From positions 54,340,915-54,404,914 of the forward strand of contig JAOANR010000006.1 of NCBI GenBank assembly GCA_030278955.1: 64,000 nt of DNA. Direction: 5' to 3'. Every line of letters begins with the position of its first letter. Positions within the stretch are counted from its first letter, which is position 1. Under the pieces are notes generated by a model. It was not told where the DNA came from and ran no database searches. It was given only the letters and a program-made list of their open reading frames with translations. Below are positions 45,692-57,087 of the stretch, in pieces. The position numbers and the translations under genes are program-made. The stretch is from Hygrophila difformis (Eukaryota > Streptophyta > Magnoliopsida > Lamiales > Acanthaceae).

Positions 45692-47507
45692 TCAATGTGC
45701 ACCTAAACCACCTCCACCTAAGCCGCCTCCAAAGTCATCATCTCCATCTCCGTGTCCAGGGGATCGAGGGGCTCTGACTCCTAGCAATCTCTCCACCTGA
45801 TCGGCTATGGTCTCTTGTCTCTGTGACACTCGCTGAATAGTCTCTGTGAGCTGCTGAAACTGCTCATGTATCACATAAGTGGAATCAGATGGGGGAGCAG
45901 GGGTGACAATATTGCCTCCGGGCCTAAAAGACTTGGCCAAAGATCCTAAGTCGTATACAGTGTGGCGTCTATCGTGACCACCGGCTACGTCGTAGAAGAC
46001 ATCGTCAGGATCGAAGTCAGGCCCAATCTCAGGGTTCTGGCTCAAGGTCTGGGTAATTGCATTGAACTCCTCCTATATTTAACATGTGAAATACGTAAAG
46101 AACATATTATAGTGACCCAAAGTTGTAGATATAGGTAATTGTGATATTATGTAGAATTTTTTACCTGCACCCGTGCCGACCTATCACGAATCCAATTTTC
46201 CTTCTCGTGCCTCCGCGTGTGTGTGTCCTCTTGAACCTCGTGCAAATGCACGGGCCTTTGCAGATCAGTGGACTGCGAGATTTCAAGGACTAGAACTCAA
46301 TAGAAAAAATCCACATAAATTAAAAGACTATTCAATGTAAATGATGCTAAACATACCAATTTATCTTTTGTGGCTAGGAATGTCTTTGATCCCGCGGTGT
46401 GAGTTGGGAGGGCCGGTGTATCCTCCTGTCCCCGTCGCCTGTTTAGCTTTCCCCTTTTTGACTTCTCCTTAAATGCTGGGGAATCCCAGATCCGCCGCCA
46501 GTTCTCTGCCACCAACTCGTCTGCGGGGTAGGGCTTCTTCTTGCTCCTTATGTCGAGCGTGTAGTCCTTGTATCTGAAATTTTAATCATGTGAAATTACA
46601 TGTGAACCCATTTGATATGCAAACATTTAATTAATTAAAACAATGAAATACCGAGCGATATTCTTTTTCTCCCATTCCTTCCTTACAGCTCCTGCGTGCT
46701 CCGGCGCCCAACGAGCTACTTTCTGCATGTTAATATATATCAAGTTAAGTACAACTTCAAACTAGAATCCCAAAACATATTGTGAAACTTATGAAATACA
46801 AAAAACTCATTCCAGTAGAAATCTTTCGTCTCTCGAGTGACCTTTCCCCAGCTTATCCCATTCATATCTGACCGCATGGGATATATGTCTGTGATCTTCC
46901 TCACCACAGCGTTTGAGAACTCTATGCTGTAAGATACAATGATGATAATCCGAAAAAAATATAATATAAATCAAAGTATGTACTGTGTGTGGAAATTTGA
47001 TACGAATGAACTAAAACATAACACTTACACCCCATCGTCCCTAGGCTCAACGAGCAGCCTATCTCGGCCTAACTGGGTGGCTGGAGGCGCCCCCTGTGTA
47101 GAACCTGACGAACCTAGGAATGTAAAGAACATTTTAATTGTAGGATGCCAATAAATAACGTAATATTATGATTATGAATTACTCGTACCTGGAGTATGAG
47201 GTAGGGGAGTCTCTGGGACCTCAGTCATCGTCCCTGCTGGTGCATCCTCGGGCTATTCCTCTGAACCAGCTTCATTCACTATTGTAGCCAGAAACGGTAA
47301 ATGTAAATTCAAACAATAGAACATGGAACAAATGTAACACAAGTGGTGATAAATACCTGCGGTCTGGCGCTGAAACGCCTCCCGGGCTGCCCGGAGAGCA
47401 GAAGCTAGTCGAGACCCTCTCGCAGGGGTCCCCGAACCCCGCCGTTGGGACCCTGCCCCACGCGGAGTGCTCGATGACGAGCCACCCCCTTGATCAGTCA
47501 CCTGCAA
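45692..47507 (-). pseudogene. TNPA-like / Transposase_24-type gene of the CACTA element
   Basis: Minus-strand exons: 47507-~47357, beginning ATGCAGGTGACTGATC, with a Ser/Gly/Arg-rich N-terminus; ~46915-46800; 46515-46297 (WRRIWDSPAFKEKSKRGKLN, then HTAGSKTF); and 46045-45692, a Gln-rich C-terminal coiled part (EQFQQLTETIQRVSQRQETI). The NR..HT-GS-F pattern is typical of the plant Transposase_24 family, thought to bind the transposon ends. Exon borders are only partly fixed. It is a pair with the TNP2-like gene just upstream. No certain disabling change was found, but the model is incomplete. Confidence 0.6.
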
Positions 47508-47513
47508 GAGTAT

Positions 47514-47777
47514 TACTACCTCCGTTCTTGATTGACGTTTACATTTGGAAAAATATTACTATTCACCTACAGACTTTCACATAAAGTTTTAATATAGTTA
47601 TACAAATTGAAATATAGTCAAGTGAGATCTTGTTAGATTCGTCTCGTCGTGTAGTTTTTAAATATCGAACTTTTGAAATTTTTACTTATACGGAACTTGA
47701 GTTATTGTTGATTTAAAATGTGCATTGAACTGCGTGAAAAGTTTGGATGTAAAAAACAATCAAGAACGGAGGAAGTA
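47514..47777. mobile_element. Stowaway-type MITE inside the CACTA element
   Basis: TACTACCTCCGTTCTTG and CAAGAACGGAGGAAGTA are imperfect inverted ends; the interior matches 19434-19696. It sits between the TNP2-like and TNPA-like genes, just upstream of the latter's ATG, so it may affect that promoter. Confidence 0.8.
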
Positions 47778-47888
47778 TATTATTAGAACATGCAATGATT
47801 TTACATAAAGAATGTACTTAATTTAAATTTCATTATTTTGAAACATTAACATAAAAACATTAATTAGATTGTAACATTTTATATTTGG

Positions 47889-50800
47889 AAATCATCATCC
47901 GAATTCTCCTGCGATGGATCATCCATGTCAGTCTCTCCTGAAGTAGAATCAGTGCCTATCAAAGATTCTAATTCAATACCATCGTTGAGTTGTAGATCAA
48001 CATATTGCACCTCACCGTCTGTCAAGGGCTCTCGCATGGACGTTATAGTTGCAGTGTTGATGTAGCCAGGCTCGGGAACATCATCCTGAATGCTTCTGCC
48101 TCTTCCCCTTGCCTAACCGTTATTATACCTCGTGGTTTGACTTTACAAACAACCAACCACTCATTCCGATTAGCCGCTGGTCTGTTCGTTGGGAACGGTA
48201 CATAGCAGACTTGCTCGGCTTGATGAGCAAAAATAAAAGGCTCATATACGTTCAAAGATTTTGAGTGGTTTATTTCAACAATCTTATAGTTCGCATGAGT
48301 TCGTGTCCCAATTCCTTCGCGAGGGTCAAACCACCTGCATTTGAAGAATGTTGTTTGCTTGATAGGCAGCGCAGGGTATTCTATGACTATAATCTCTTCG
48401 ATTATACCATAGTAGTCTCCTTGTTCTTCCGACGTGATACACACTCCACTATTGTATGTCGACTTCTGCCTACCATGAGATTCTGTGTGAAATTTCATTC
48501 CATTGGTAAAGTACATAGGATATGATGTACCAATTGGAAGCGGCCCTGTGCCACGTGGTAAATGCATGGATTCTCTGGCGGATTTTCGATCACGTATTCC
48601 AAAAACCATTTAGAAAAGTCTGTGGACTGCGCTGCCCATATATCTGTAACACTTAGACCAGGCTGATCGTCCAGCAGCTGCTGTTGGAATGTCCTATTGT
48701 TGAGACAAGGAATTTGGTTATGTTACACGCACTAACATATTTCTAATTGAAAGATTATAACAAGAACTTACTCGAGGTACGGTTCGATCTCTTTACAATT
48801 TAAGAGGAGGTAATTATGTACGGCATTCAACTCTTCCCCACACAGGCGTCTCTTCGTTGCTTTCCCTTGGGCACGTCCTGCGTGCGCAAATACACTGGGT
48901 AGGATATCATCATATTGAATTATGCCACCGTCATCATTCCTTGGCACATTCCTCTCACGTGTGAACACATGCTTCTCAAAGTAATGAGAGCAGAAAATTG
49001 AGGCCTCTTGAACCATATATGCATTGCAAATACTCCCTTCAACATGCGCCTTGTTGCGCACAGTTCTCTTCAAGCGATTCAGATATCTGCAAGGTATAAT
49101 GCAAAGCAATATTGGTCATCACAGTGAATAGAATCAATATAATAGAACATAACAATGCATTTAAAATTTACCTGTCATACGGGTACATCCATCTGAACTG
49201 CACAGGACCGCCAAGCCTGGCTTCGTGAGGTAGGTGGACGGGAAGATGTTCCATGCAGTCGACGAATGCTGGTGGGAAAATTGTTTCCAACTTACATAAA
49301 AGAACTGGAATATCGAAGGCCAATTTGTCTAAGTCCTCAATTTTAATTATTTTCGCAGTCAAGGCCCGGAAATAGTTGCTTAACTCTGCTATGGGTTCCC
49401 ACACACTCTTCGGGAGTAGATCCCGCCAACCTATCGCTAGGAGAAGCTGTAAAAAAATATGGCAGTCATGACTTTTCATTCCAAACATTCAATGTTTGTT
49501 CATGTCTACGCATCTGCCCAGGTTGGAAACAAATCCATCGGGAAACTTTAACCCTGCAACCCATTTCAAAAATATATCCCGTCTCTCCTTGTCCATTGTA
49601 TATACTGCTTTTGGATATCTACCTGTACGATTGTCCCTATGCAGTTCAGGCCTGTTGCATAATGTCATAAGGTCCTCCCGTGCTTTCGCATTATCTTTTG
49701 TCTTACCCTGAACGTCCATAACTGTGTTGAAAACATTCTCGAACACATTTTTCTCAATGTGCATGACATCAATTGTGTCTCACCAAATTCGTCTTCCAAT
49801 ATGGTAGATCCCAGAAGATACACCTTTTTTTTTCCATCCACAAGTCTTACTAAGCACTGCATTCTCCTCAGCACCTCCTAATTCGGTAATCCGTCGCATT
49901 CCATGCATTTTAATGTCTTCCAGCACCTCTTCACCGCTCTTATAACTTGGTGGCGACCCGTGTTCCTCTCGATCCTACATGAATTTTGACTTATCAACTC
50001 TGAAGGGATGATCGGGCGGCAGAAACCTCCTGTGAACATCGAACCAGGACTGTTTGCCACCCTCTTTTATCCTAATGGATTCGGTCTCTTCCATACATAC
50101 CGGGCAAGTCGTTTTCCCATATGTGCTCCAACCAGACAACATAGAATACGCTGGGAAGTCCCCAGTTGTCCACATCAATGCCGCCTTCAGCTGAAAGTTT
50201 TGCTTGGAATATCTGTCATATGTTGTGATCCCAACTTCCCACAAATCCAATAACTCTGCTATCAAGGGCTGTAAGTACACATCTATCCCTTGTTTTGGGC
50301 TTGATCTCTTAGGGATTATACATGTCAGGAACATATATTCATCTTTCATACACATGCCGGGTGGGAGATTGTAAGGGGTTAGAATAACTGGCCAACAAGA
50401 GTACTGTGAACCTGACTGACTAAATGGTTGGAAACTATCCGTGCATAAGCCCAAACGGACATTCCGTCCCTCAGCAGCAAAAACTGGATGAAGTGTGTCA
50501 AAGTGCTTCCATGCCCTCGAGTCGCATGGATGACACATCTCCCCGGAAGACCCATGATCATGTCCAACATGCCAAGTCATATGCTCCGCAGTCGTCTCTG
50601 AAGCGTACAACCTTTTTAATCTGTTTGTTAGTGGGAAATAGAACATGTACTTGCGTGCAAGCCGTGAAGTGGAATTTGTTTCCCTAAACCGAGGCCCGTC
50701 ACAGAACTTGCATCTGTCTAATGATGCATCGTCGCGCCAATACAACATACAACCTTTAGGACAACAATCTATTTTCTGAACAGGTAGCCCCAACCCCTCG

Positions 50801-51364
50801 AGTAACTTCTTCACCTCGTAAAAGTTCTTTACCATAGCATTATCCTCAGGAAGTGTATCTATGATGAGTTGACATAAAGTGTCGAAACACCTCTCAGACA
50901 GATTATGTTCAGCCTTAATATTTAACAACCTAGCAATTGTTGACAATAAAGTCATTTTCTTGCATCCAGGCCACAGATCCTTGTCCGCCGCCTCCAACAT
51001 ACGGTAGAACATTCTCTCTTGTGCATTAGGTTCCTCAGGGGGGCCTCGGTTCATCACCTTCATCGGGCGGTGTTGTATTCGGAATACCAAATCCCATTCC
51101 ATCGAACACCATCTCTATGTAAGCATCTTCAGTGGCGGGCCTTGAAGAGGCGGCCGTTTCAGGAACCTCTGAACTAGGAGGGTGGAGTGACTCTCCGTGA
51201 CACGTCCACCTTTCGTAGTTCAGTACAAATCCATTGCATTGTAGATGATACTTGATGTCATCATCAGGTAGATAACACTTATTCCTACATTGTTTACACG
51301 GACACCTTAGTTTTCCCTGTGCTCTATCCACGTTTGGGTTTTGATGAGACGTAAAAAGGAACAA
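47889..51364 (-). pseudogene. TNP2-like transposase gene of the CACTA element
   Basis: Order on the minus strand: a transposase-associated N-terminal domain with CPCKQCRNKCY and H-x3-C (51364-51150); the tnp2 domain (51102-49975: KIDCCPKGCMLYW, CKFCDGPRF, CTDSFQPFS, WSTYGKTTCPVC); DVMHIEKNVFENV (~49755); a DUF4218-like part with MKSHDCHIFLQLL and GPVQFRWMYPYDR (49488-48768); and a DUF4216-like part (GIIEEIIVIEYP, FFKCRWFDP; 48609-48100) with an acidic tail to ~47889. An 85-bp intron at 49087-49171 is clean, and another lies near 48695-48768. Breaks: frame change in the G run at 51038-51043, stop at 49975, further stops near 49780 and 49489, frame change near 48110. The family cuts and pastes DNA at CACTA ends; this copy is defective. 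Confidence 0.85.
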
Positions 51365-52429
51365 ATCAACTCCACTCTTAAATTCTAAGGTCAGTCTCCC
51401 AATTCACGACGGGAGCGGTACATCCAACTCCGGTCCATCACCTACAACGCCACTCGACGAAAAACTCTCATTCAATATTAATTCTATGTCCTCGTTTTGG
51501 TAAATATAGACTAAGTGAATGTTAAATGGTTTGTTCAATTGCATTAATTCACCGTGTCAAATTAAATGAATTCAAATTTACCTAATGTAGACTAAGTGGA
51601 CTTTACATTAATATGTTGTCATCGTATATTTGAATTTAACTTAAATCCAATCAATCAAGTAGTTTAATTTCATCCTATATTTCACATATTTCAAATCAAC
51701 ATCTCCACATGACTTCTGAATATACAATCCAACGATATAGACTAATTTCAATACCAAATTGAAAATATCAAAAACAGTTCAACAGGCAATAACTTTCTCA
51801 TACGATATCCAAATTAAGCATATCATATATGCAAATTCATCTACTCGACGAGATGTTTCCAATTATGTTATTATAATTTCAAGAATCGAAATATTTTGTG
51901 CGCAAATGGCCAAAACTGAACTGCTGCCCCAACTTGTGCCATGCAAGGTCTAATTTTTTTCCCCTTTTTTGCGATTTTGCTAACAAACACATCAAAAATA
52001 AAACATAACACTCAATAGTATTTCTATAGATTCATATTCCAACATCTAATTAACACATTCCATTGAAATGAACCTCAAGATATAAGAAACTCAAACACAT
52101 AAAATTTGGCCAAAATGTAGAACAATCGAACATCTAAAATGGGATTTGAAGTCAATCGAATGCCTTGAATGAGTGCACGAATAGAATCGAAATGGTCCCC
52201 TCGAGGAGAAATAGCTACTGCCCGCGTCTCGAATGGACTTCCGGGGGTGGCTCGAAACTGTTCCACGAAAGAGGGAGGTCGACGACGGCGTGGCGGACGG
52301 CGGCGGGGTCGGCGGCGGTCGGAATGGTGGTCGGGGGTCGGAGAGATCGCTGGTGCGCGAGAGAGATTGTGAGGGTGAGGGTTCTGTGTTCTGTTCTGGT
52401 CTGTTCGCAATTTGGGGATTTAAACCCTA
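51365..52429 (-). other. 5' non-coding region of the CACTA element
   Basis: AT-rich from 51500 to 52160, then a GC-rich block at 52190-52370 (GGCGG/GTCGG repeats) next to the subterminal array, probably the promoter/5' UTR. The Arg-rich short ORFs there follow from the GGCG repeats and are not supported as genes. Confidence 0.4.
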
Positions 52430-52625
52430 GGTTACCGACCGCACATGCGGTCGGTAACGCGATCGGTATCACCGACCAAACGCGTACTGGTCGGTGATTT
52501 GGTCGACTTTTAATCCGGGACCCCACAACGGCTTAATTTTGTCGACCACCGTTTGCGGTCGGCCCTGCGGTCGGTAAATCCGACCCGCAAAACGGTGGTC
52601 GGTAAATGCGGTCGGTAATCACTAT
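52430..52625. repeat. Right subterminal motif array, GGTCGGTA/TACCGACC
   Basis: About 12 cores of the same motif as at 44965-45300, in both directions, up to the CACTA end. Confidence 0.8.
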
Positions 52626-52819
52626 TTTTCTTGTAGTGCTTCTAGCAGCTGATGTAGCTGGAACGTGGTTTGCGCGGCTCTGATATTTTTATTTTTTTTC
52701 CCTTTCGTTTTCCTAGCCTCAAGTAGGTTTTTGCGCAAAAAAAAAAAATAATAGCGTAACGATTTATAGTAGTATTTAGTAATGTGATGCATATATATAT
52801 AGAGATAGTAAATTTTTTA

Positions 52820-52978
52820 GGCCATCAGAAGGAGTCATTATAGATTTTAGACATTATTTTTTTCATTTTGAGCAACTATATAAGCATGTCAAGCCCGAAA
52901 AAAAGGCCAAAGCGGGCCGTGTGTTGTTCAAATCGATTTCTTATGGCTAAAAGTGGAAATTGCATCCTTCTGATGGCC
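52820..52978. mobile_element. TIR MITE with GGCCATCAGAAGGA ends, 159 bp
   Basis: GGCCATCAGAAGGA (52820-52833) and TCCTTCTGATGGCC (52965-52978) are perfect inverted copies flanked by TA on each side, as in Tc1/mariner-type MITEs. No ORF. Confidence 0.7.
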
Positions 52979-53090
52979 TATTTAAGTTTTCTTTTAAATT
53001 TTTTATGTAATTAAAATAAATAATATTCATTTCATTCCATTATTTATGTCTCACTTTCTTTTTTGACATTTCGAATAAAAAAATAGTCAC

Positions 53091-53571
53091 TTAATAATAA
53101 TGTATCAAACCATATCTCGATGCCAACGCTAAAATGAGGTTGCTCGGTGCATTGACACTGCTCTATCACACCAATATGTGTCTTCCCATCGGAAACCCCT
53201 CAACCTAAGGTTGAGGTTTCGATTTCCCTCCCGGCCCCTATCGATTCCCTCTATCTCCATAATTTGCGTAATTTAGACTCTCAATAAAACAAAAAGAAAT
53301 AAAGAGAATAAAAATAAAAATATGCTTTTATGGAAAGAAACATTAGCTACTGAATTTTTAGGTTGCTAACATATTTTTCTTTATGAAATGACAATAGAAT
53401 AAATAAGGACTCTCCAACTATTAAGAGAAAATGAAATAAAATTGAATATCAATAGGATGTTGAGTCTCCGATGGGAAGGCGCACATTAGTGTGACAGATG
53501 AATACCGATGCACTAAGCAACCTCATTTTATCAGTTGGCATCGATATGTAGTTTGACATGTTGTTATTAAG
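53091..53571. mobile_element. Fold-back repeat with ~105-bp arms, SINE-like centre
   Basis: The segment 53091-53195 (CTTAATAA.., TCGATGCCAAC, AAAATGAGGTTGCT, CTTCCCATCGG) is found inverted at 53460-53571 with moderate divergence. After the left arm comes GAGGTTTCGATTTCCCTCCC and GCGTAATTTAG, resembling SINE family 2. The structure may be a SINE plus an inverted partial copy, or a fold-back element. Confidence 0.5.
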
Positions 53572-53600
53572 TACTCCCTCCGTCGCACTTAAAGTGTCTC
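53572..53600. mobile_element. Left end of a Stowaway MITE cut by element 3
   Basis: TACTCCCTCCGTCGCACTTAAAGTGTCTC ends abruptly at the LTR start at 53601; the other half would lie beyond the window. Preceded by TAAG. Confidence 0.65.
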
Positions 53601-56123
53601 TGTAATACCCGAGAAATCGACATCAAGTTTTAAAATCCGAAGTTTTAAAATCCGAGAGAGCGGAATTAAATATTTCGGACAGTCGCGACTCGGGATAGAT
53701 GTATCGAATTATCCCAACAATCTCGGATAATTCATATTATGATTTTTAAAAGATTAAAATCATAATATTTAAAAAAAAAAAAAAAACGCTACCTGGTGGC
53801 CGCGCGGTGCCCGCGCGGGGCGCGCCACCAGCAGCAGGCCTGCAGTCCAGGCGTTACACATGGATTTTGGCATTGATTTTCGACTTGGCACGTTTTCAAT
53901 TGGTTTGAATTCAATCATCAGGCATTGTGGACGTTGTGGGGATGTTATAATTGGATTGGGATGCATTAACACCCCACAAACTCAGACTTTAAGCTCCCAC
54001 AACCCACCTTGGAGGATCCTATGGAGCTATGAGAGGAGTGGGGGAAATGGATGAGGTTTGAGGGTGCTAATTCGGGGGTTATGGGTTGGAAATTGTCCCC
54101 TCACCTCCCCACTATCCCATGGCAGCAATTGAGGCAATTAAACCTCTATAAATATCTCCTACTCAGCCTCCATTACACTCATTTGCATTCCATCCGAAAA
54201 TTAGAGTTCAAGTGAGAGTGGTGAGAGTTTTGTGAGTTGTTCATCATCTTGGCAGAGAGTTTGGACGTGTTCAAGTGATCCAATCCATTCTTCTAAGGTT
54301 AGGTAAGAGTTCTACTTCATTTCTTTGGTCTTAGATTCGAGTCTGTTGCCCTAGAACTAAGATTTCTTTCGACAACTCCAAAATAGATTCAATCGGAGGG
54401 AGGTGTTGATTCGTGGGGCTGTTCCGGACGATCTCGGGGATTCTACCAAGGGGAATTTCGATCCTAAACTCATCTCAAGTAAGTTACTATTGTGCACGTC
54501 GATTTTTAGAAGTTTTGGTTGAGTATAACTCGAGATATGGGATGATCTCTCTTTCTTACAAAATCTGTCAAATAGGGTTTTCCTATGACCAATTTTATTG
54601 TTCTGTGAATTCGACCATGATTTGTAATTTTTAGGAGAACCTTCCAAAATGAAACTTGTTCCTAATGTCATAAAGATGCTCTCTGTAAATTGTTATAATT
54701 TTTGGACATGTTTTGGTCACCCAAATTTGATCTGGTATTTTCTGCATGTAAGTTGACAGATTTGATGTATGTATGTAGTCAGTTTTATTGTTCGGTTCAC
54801 TCTCGCCTACGATTGTTTTTAGTGCTTGATGTCTTCATGAAACTTGTTCTAATATGTGTCTAGAACATCCCTGTAAAATTTCATGATTTTTGGAGCATGT
54901 ATGAAAGTGTTATGAATTTTTGAACTCACTGTGGTCGAATTTACTGAAGCATGAGAAATTGTAAATCAATAGCTTTCTGTAATCGATTAAAATGACCAGT
55001 TTAGAGTCCGAATTTTGAGATGGCTATTTCTATGAAAAATGCTTATTTTGATGATTCCTAGCCACTGTAATTTTTCCAGAATTTTTAAAAATTGTTTACT
55101 GCATTTTTAAAGGCGATTTCAGAAACTGCTATAATGTCATTTTTGGTCGGTAAATGCTATTTTGAATATTCGATGAACTAAGAGTCGATTGTTACTCGGT
55201 TTTGGATATATATGAAATCTGGATATGTGGTGAATATTATGGAATGATAAAAATATGAATTTTAAACTTTGGGAGTTTTGATCGAGTGGGATGCCATGTG
55301 TTAGAGGGTAAGTGCACTTGGCGTGAGCTCGTTGGGCCGCCCCCTCTTTTGTAGCCAAAACGGCATATGATATTGTGGTTTCGTGATTGTAAGAGTCTAT
55401 ACTCCTAGATGTATCCATATGGGTTATCTAGGGCTCCGGAGTGGTCTGTATAGGGTCACTGCTTTCACATCCCTCGTGGGTACGAGTCCCAGAGGTGGGT
55501 TGATTCGAAAGGGCTTAGGCCTAGAATCATGTTAATGGAGGCCTTGTGGGTGTAAGTTCCCAAGGTCATATTGGGTCCTCGATCATAACTAACATTGGTA
55601 AAATATTCGTGGAATATGTGTAAGAGATTTTAAATTAGTTTATTTATTCGTCTTTTTAAATATATATATATACTATTTTATTTTCTATACTCTCCTAAAA
55701 ACTTTTAAAATTCGTTGTGCTATATATATTAACTTACGCAGTACCTTTGTACTGATAAATTGTTGTTTTATTTTCCTTTCAGATTTCGCAGAGTAAGCAT
55801 CGCATGGAGGGATGGGATTTCCATTTTTAAAAGAAGACTTGTCGCATTTTATATATTTTTAATTTATGCATTGGACTTAGACTCTGGTTTTGGCCGCATG
55901 TTTTGGCCCTGTTTATTTTTGCTTCCGCACTGCTTATTATTGTTACGCGTGTTATACTCTGATTAAACTTCGGGCTTATATGAATGGTTTTTAAATGTTT
56001 TTAAGATAATGATGCAACTTTAGCCTTAGCATCCTTTTAAAATAAGCTCGATTTGATCGGGTCTTGTTTAGAAGGGTGTGGCGGTAGCGTCCCGGCCTGG
56101 GTGACCAAATCCGGGGTGTTACA
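53601..56123 (+). repeat. 5' LTR of element 3, 2523 bp
   Basis: TGTAATACCCGAG..GGGGTGTTACA. A TATAAATA at 54147-54154 marks the U3/R border. A GC-rich part (53790-53850) is followed by a long R-U5. Two diverged T-arm-like palindromes, CCTCGTGGGTACGAGTCCCA (55473) and CCTTGTGGGTGTAAGTTCCC (55543), occupy the position of the tandem arrays in elements 1 and 2. Confidence 0.9.
54147..54154 (+). promoter_or_regulatory. LTR TATA box (TATAAATA)
   Basis: Core promoter motif inside the 5' LTR; the same sequence lies near 62514 in the 3' LTR. Confidence 0.6.
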
Positions 56124-56126
56124 AAG

Positions 56127-56138
56127 TGGTATCAGAGC
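56127..56138 (+). other. Primer-binding site, initiator tRNA-Met type
   Basis: TGGTATCAGAGC, three bases (AAG) after the LTR end at 56123. Confidence 0.9.
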
Positions 56139-56383
56139 CCGAATTATTTATTTTTAAAAACTATTATTTTTCGGCCCAATATAGAGGCCCAAGATATTAA
56201 ATATTATTTTTAAGCTTTTTAAATATTATTTCCATGGAAAGGAAATTTATTTTAAAACCCATGGAAAAATATATCTCAAAAATTCGACAAGTCTCAAAAT
56301 ATTATTTTTGGGGGGTGCATATGCATTAACATATGTGCTTGAAATGTGCGAGATATTGATATGTTAAAAATTTATTTTTTTAG

Positions 56384-56854
56384 ATGGCCGACCCAAAGCT
56401 TTTTAACATGATGACCGATATGCTATGTTCGATGACTAGTATCATGCATGAGTTAAGACATAGCCGTGATGAGGTTAGTGCATATAAGGATCATGTAAAA
56501 GGTATCGAGAAAGAGTTGGAGAAATTGAGGAATGCTCGACAGCAGGATTTGGGCCGCATCGCTGCTCTTGAAACTTTGTTTCATGAGGAGCAACACAACA
56601 ACCACATGCTTAGGGGACGTGTGTTCACTTTGGAGCATGAGATTGTTGACCTTCAAAACCGACTCAATGCACCGGAACCTGAGGAGGAAGAGGAAGAGGA
56701 GGAGGACCCGGACATGTATATTGATATTGAGGGCGTGGATGAGGAGGAACCAGAGGCAGAGGTAGTGGACCCACCGATACCTCTTGACTCCGATGGCGAG
56801 TATGAGCATGACAGGGCGCTCCTCGGCTATTCTCCTGATTATCTACTAGATTGA
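56384..56854 (+). CDS. Extra ORF upstream of gag: 156-aa coiled-coil acidic protein
   Basis: ATG at 56384 preceded by a T-rich tract and TTTAG, stop TGA at 56852-56854. Residues ~1-24 are Met-rich (MADPKLFNMMTDMLCSM). Residues ~25-95 are heptad-like with many Glu/Lys/Leu and should form a coiled coil. A run of Glu lies at ~97-110, and the rest is acidic (YIDIEGVDEEEPEAE). There is no zinc knuckle or catalytic motif and I do not recognise a family. It is intact while gag-pol is broken. Codon use and lack of stops in 471 bases argue for real coding. A strong acceptor (CTTATCTAACAG) lies just before the gag ATG, so spliced expression is possible. Elements 1 and 2 have no equivalent in their leaders. 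Confidence 0.65.
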   Translation: MADPKLFNMMTDMLCSMTSIMHELRHSRDEVSAYKDHVKGIEKELEKLRNARQQDLGRIAALETLFHEEQHNNHMLRGRVFTLEHEIVDLQNRLNAPEPEEEEEEEEDPDMYIDIEGVDEEEPEAEVVDPPIPLDSDGEYEHDRALLGYSPDYLLD

Positions 56855-57087
56855 TTGCATCATATCGTTGGATTATCTATTGCTTTCCGTATTTCATATT
56901 ACCTTGATTTGCCTTCCATTGTAGCTGCTTTATAATTTTTCCTAAATGATCTAGTGAAGCATTTTCCCTTTCCTTTGTTGCGTCGTCTCTTTTAGAATTC
57001 TGCGTACTTGAGATGTTAGAACTTACTAACTTGACTACTAACTTACCGTAGAATTTGATTCTTACCCTTGCGTGCTTATCTAACAGA

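Larger units (their letters stand above)
44948..52638 (-). mobile_element. CACTA (En/Spm-type) DNA transposon, 7.7 kb
   Basis: Ends CACTACAAGAAAAA and TTTTTCTTGTAGTG are perfect 14-bp inverted copies, with CTT on both sides (44945-44947, 52639-52641), the 3-bp duplication of CACTA elements. Both ends carry dense GGTCGGTA/TACCGACC motifs. Two genes on the minus strand match the usual pair: a TNP2-like transposase and a TNPA-like protein. The 5' end is at the right. Stops and frameshifts in the transposase show it cannot move on its own, but its ends look usable by a helper. Confidence 0.9.
44793..52763 (+). mobile_element. Short 5'-truncated LINE tail, split by the CACTA element
   Basis: AATAGCGTAACGAT occurs at 44793-44806 and again at 52750-52763, a 14-bp target duplication. 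Between them lie 44807-44947 and 52642-52749, separated by the CACTA insertion. The first part translates as an RNase H end (HVLREDNVVVHCLAE, 44836-44880). The second ends the frame and closes with a poly(A) of about 12. The LINE was therefore only some 250 bases, plus strand, and older than the CACTA insertion. Confidence 0.75.

Noticed and set aside
52075..52526. Arg/Pro-rich ORFs at the CACTA right end, as possible captured host gene
   Set aside because: Composition follows from GGCGG/GTCGG repeats; open in several frames; no recognisable domain.
53572..53600. Stowaway end as part of the element 3 LTR
   Set aside because: The 3' LTR begins exactly TGTAATACCC at 61976 without these 29 bases, so they are flanking DNA.
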